Below, piece by piece: positions 6,897 to 7,623 of a DNA stretch of 7,623 bases. The translations under genes were made by a program, and so were the position numbers. This stretch comes from Hyphomicrobiaceae bacterium (lineage in GTDB: Bacteria > Pseudomonadota > Alphaproteobacteria > Rhizobiales > Hyphomicrobiaceae), in the NCBI GenBank assembly GCA_021775715.1, contig JAJFHI010000458.1, positions 1 through 7,623 on the forward strand, in the 5' to 3' direction. The notes beneath the pieces were generated by a model. The model was not told where the DNA came from, did not search any database, and saw only the letters and a list, made by a program, of their open reading frames with translations. The first letter of the stretch is position 1; every line of letters begins with the position of its first letter.

Positions 6897-6902
6897 GAAG
6901 GA
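6897..6902 (+). promoter_or_regulatory. Ribosome binding site deciding a GTG start
   Basis: GAAGGA is placed 9 nt before GTG 6912 and is the best Shine-Dalgarno in this area. It supports the GTG as the true start of the oxidase gene, which brings the twin-arginine signal into the protein; the first in-frame ATG (7035) lies after it. Confidence 0.65.
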
Positions 6903-6911
6903 TTATCTGCG

Positions 6912-7623
6912 GTGTACTTAAAGAGGACTGCTCCGAAGAATCGTATTCGTGAAGCTCAAAAAGCTCGAGAAAACAGAGCTGAGATCGTTGCCGCTCTTTC
7001 TCAGGGCCAAGTCACGCGCCGCGATCTGGTTCGCATGGGAATTTTTACGGCAACCGGAATGCTGGCTTATAAACATGGCCTGAGCCCGTTTGCGCCAAGC
7101 GCGTATTCATCGGAAATTCCAACTGGCACACCTTCGTCTCCATTGTTTGGCGCACAGCCGTACACGCAAGAGATGCCGCGTCTTAACCAGCCGCAAAAAC
7201 ACAGTCTGGCGCCGCAGGTCATTGCCGGCGAACGCGATGCTGTCTTCCCAAACGGGCTTAATGAGAAGAATGCCAAGCGGCTCTCCTGGCACACCGATTT
7301 TACGGAATCAGGCGGCACTGAATATCGCAACCAACGTACCGGGCGTGGCCCATGTGAGGGACGTCCGCCAGGAGAATACTTCGCGCATCAGCGCTGGGAG
7401 GAGTACTTCCCGCAGGCCGCCTATATTTTGTCTTTAGGGCGGGTCGAGCGAAACATCGCCTTCCATCCAGACATGCCGAGCCAACACGGCAACTCGGTCT
7501 GGTCGTTTAATTCCGGCTCCCACGGTACGCGTGGAACATTGCCGCCGCCGCTGCTAAAAATCAGATACGGTGAGCCTGTTGTCACGCGCGTCTACAATAG
7601 CCTGCCACGCAATCGCAGTCGCA
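6912..7623 (+). CDS. Tat-exported multicopper oxidase, N-terminal part (runs off the right edge)
   Basis: From GTG 6912 the frame is open to the window end, giving 237 residues of a protein that would normally be several hundred longer. Residues 1-35 are a long charged, helical-looking leader, then T35-R36-R37-D38-L39-V40-R41 and a short hydrophobic stretch MGIFTATGMLA form a twin-arginine signal, as expected for an enzyme loaded with copper or folded before export. The rest matches, from memory of the family, the N-terminal region of large bacterial multicopper oxidases: IPTGTPSSPLFGAQPYTQ, EGRPPGEYFAHQR (from E149), HPDMPSQHGNSVWSFN, and RYGEPVVTRVYNSLPRNR (from R218), the opening of the first cupredoxin domain. 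The copper-ligand HxH motifs should follow just past the edge, so copper binding is not shown here. An in-frame TAA at 6780 limits the start. It is divergent from gspD-gspK, suggesting that the secretin exports it. Its substrate (metal or organic) is unknown. Confidence 0.85.
   Translation, partial: MYLKRTAPKNRIREAQKARENRAEIVAALSQGQVTRRDLVRMGIFTATGMLAYKHGLSPFAPSAYSSEIPTGTPSSPLFGAQPYTQEMPRLNQPQKHSLAPQVIAGERDAVFPNGLNEKNAKRLSWHTDFTESGGTEYRNQRTGRGPCEGRPPGEYFAHQRWEEYFPQAAYILSLGRVERNIAFHPDMPSQHGNSVWSFNSGSHGTRGTLPPPLLKIRYGEPVVTRVYNSLPRNRSR

Larger units (their letters stand above)
6400..6911. promoter_or_regulatory. Divergent gene-free regulatory region between gspD and the multicopper oxidase gene
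   Basis: A 512-nt stretch with no convincing gene; a 95-residue minus-strand frame at 6369-6656 overlaps the gspD start and shows no family features. Three parts can be told apart: a GC-balanced segment next to gspD (6400-6690) with one small dyad at 6560-6576 (TCCACA-TCGCT-TGTGGA); a cluster of palindromes at 6700-6750; and a strongly AT-rich segment at about 6775-6875 before the oxidase start. It must contain both divergent promoters, but I could not place -35 and -10 boxes with confidence. Confidence 0.55.

Overview
The window looks like chromosomal DNA of an alphaproteobacterium. This rests on moderate-to-high GC, alphaproteobacterial-style protein sequences and a type II secretion secretin/pseudopilin pair; the placement is a judgement from protein character, not a search. 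It holds five protein genes: two cut by the window edges and three complete. No rRNA, tRNA, CRISPR array or transposase was seen.

Left part (1-2827): a SorC/DeoR-type sugar-binding transcriptional regulator on the minus strand, truncated at its C-terminus by the window edge, is divergent from a complete thiamine-diphosphate-dependent enzyme of the acetolactate synthase/benzoylformate decarboxylase superfamily on the plus strand. The 376-nt gap between them carries inverted repeats, a TTGACA box and a hairpin with two competing pairings near the enzyme start. The pair looks like a regulator and its target gene for catabolism of a carbon source whose identity the sequence does not show.

Middle (2828-3080): a gene-free stretch between converging genes, containing two large imperfect palindromes next to each other, plausibly a bidirectional transcription end.

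Right part (3081-7623): on the minus strand, gspD (outer-membrane secretin, lipoprotein) is followed by gspK (minor pseudopilin), with none of the other type II secretion genes between or after them. Divergent from gspD, across a 512-nt gene-free regulatory region, is the start of a twin-arginine-exported protein that matches the N-terminus of a large multicopper oxidase family. The region between carries a cluster of ACC-NN-GGT-like palindromes and an AT-rich leader. The layout suggests a surface or extracellular copper oxidase that folds in the cytoplasm, crosses the inner membrane by Tat, and leaves through a type II secretin encoded next door. The linkage is inference; the family assignments are well supported for gspD and gspK and good for the oxidase.
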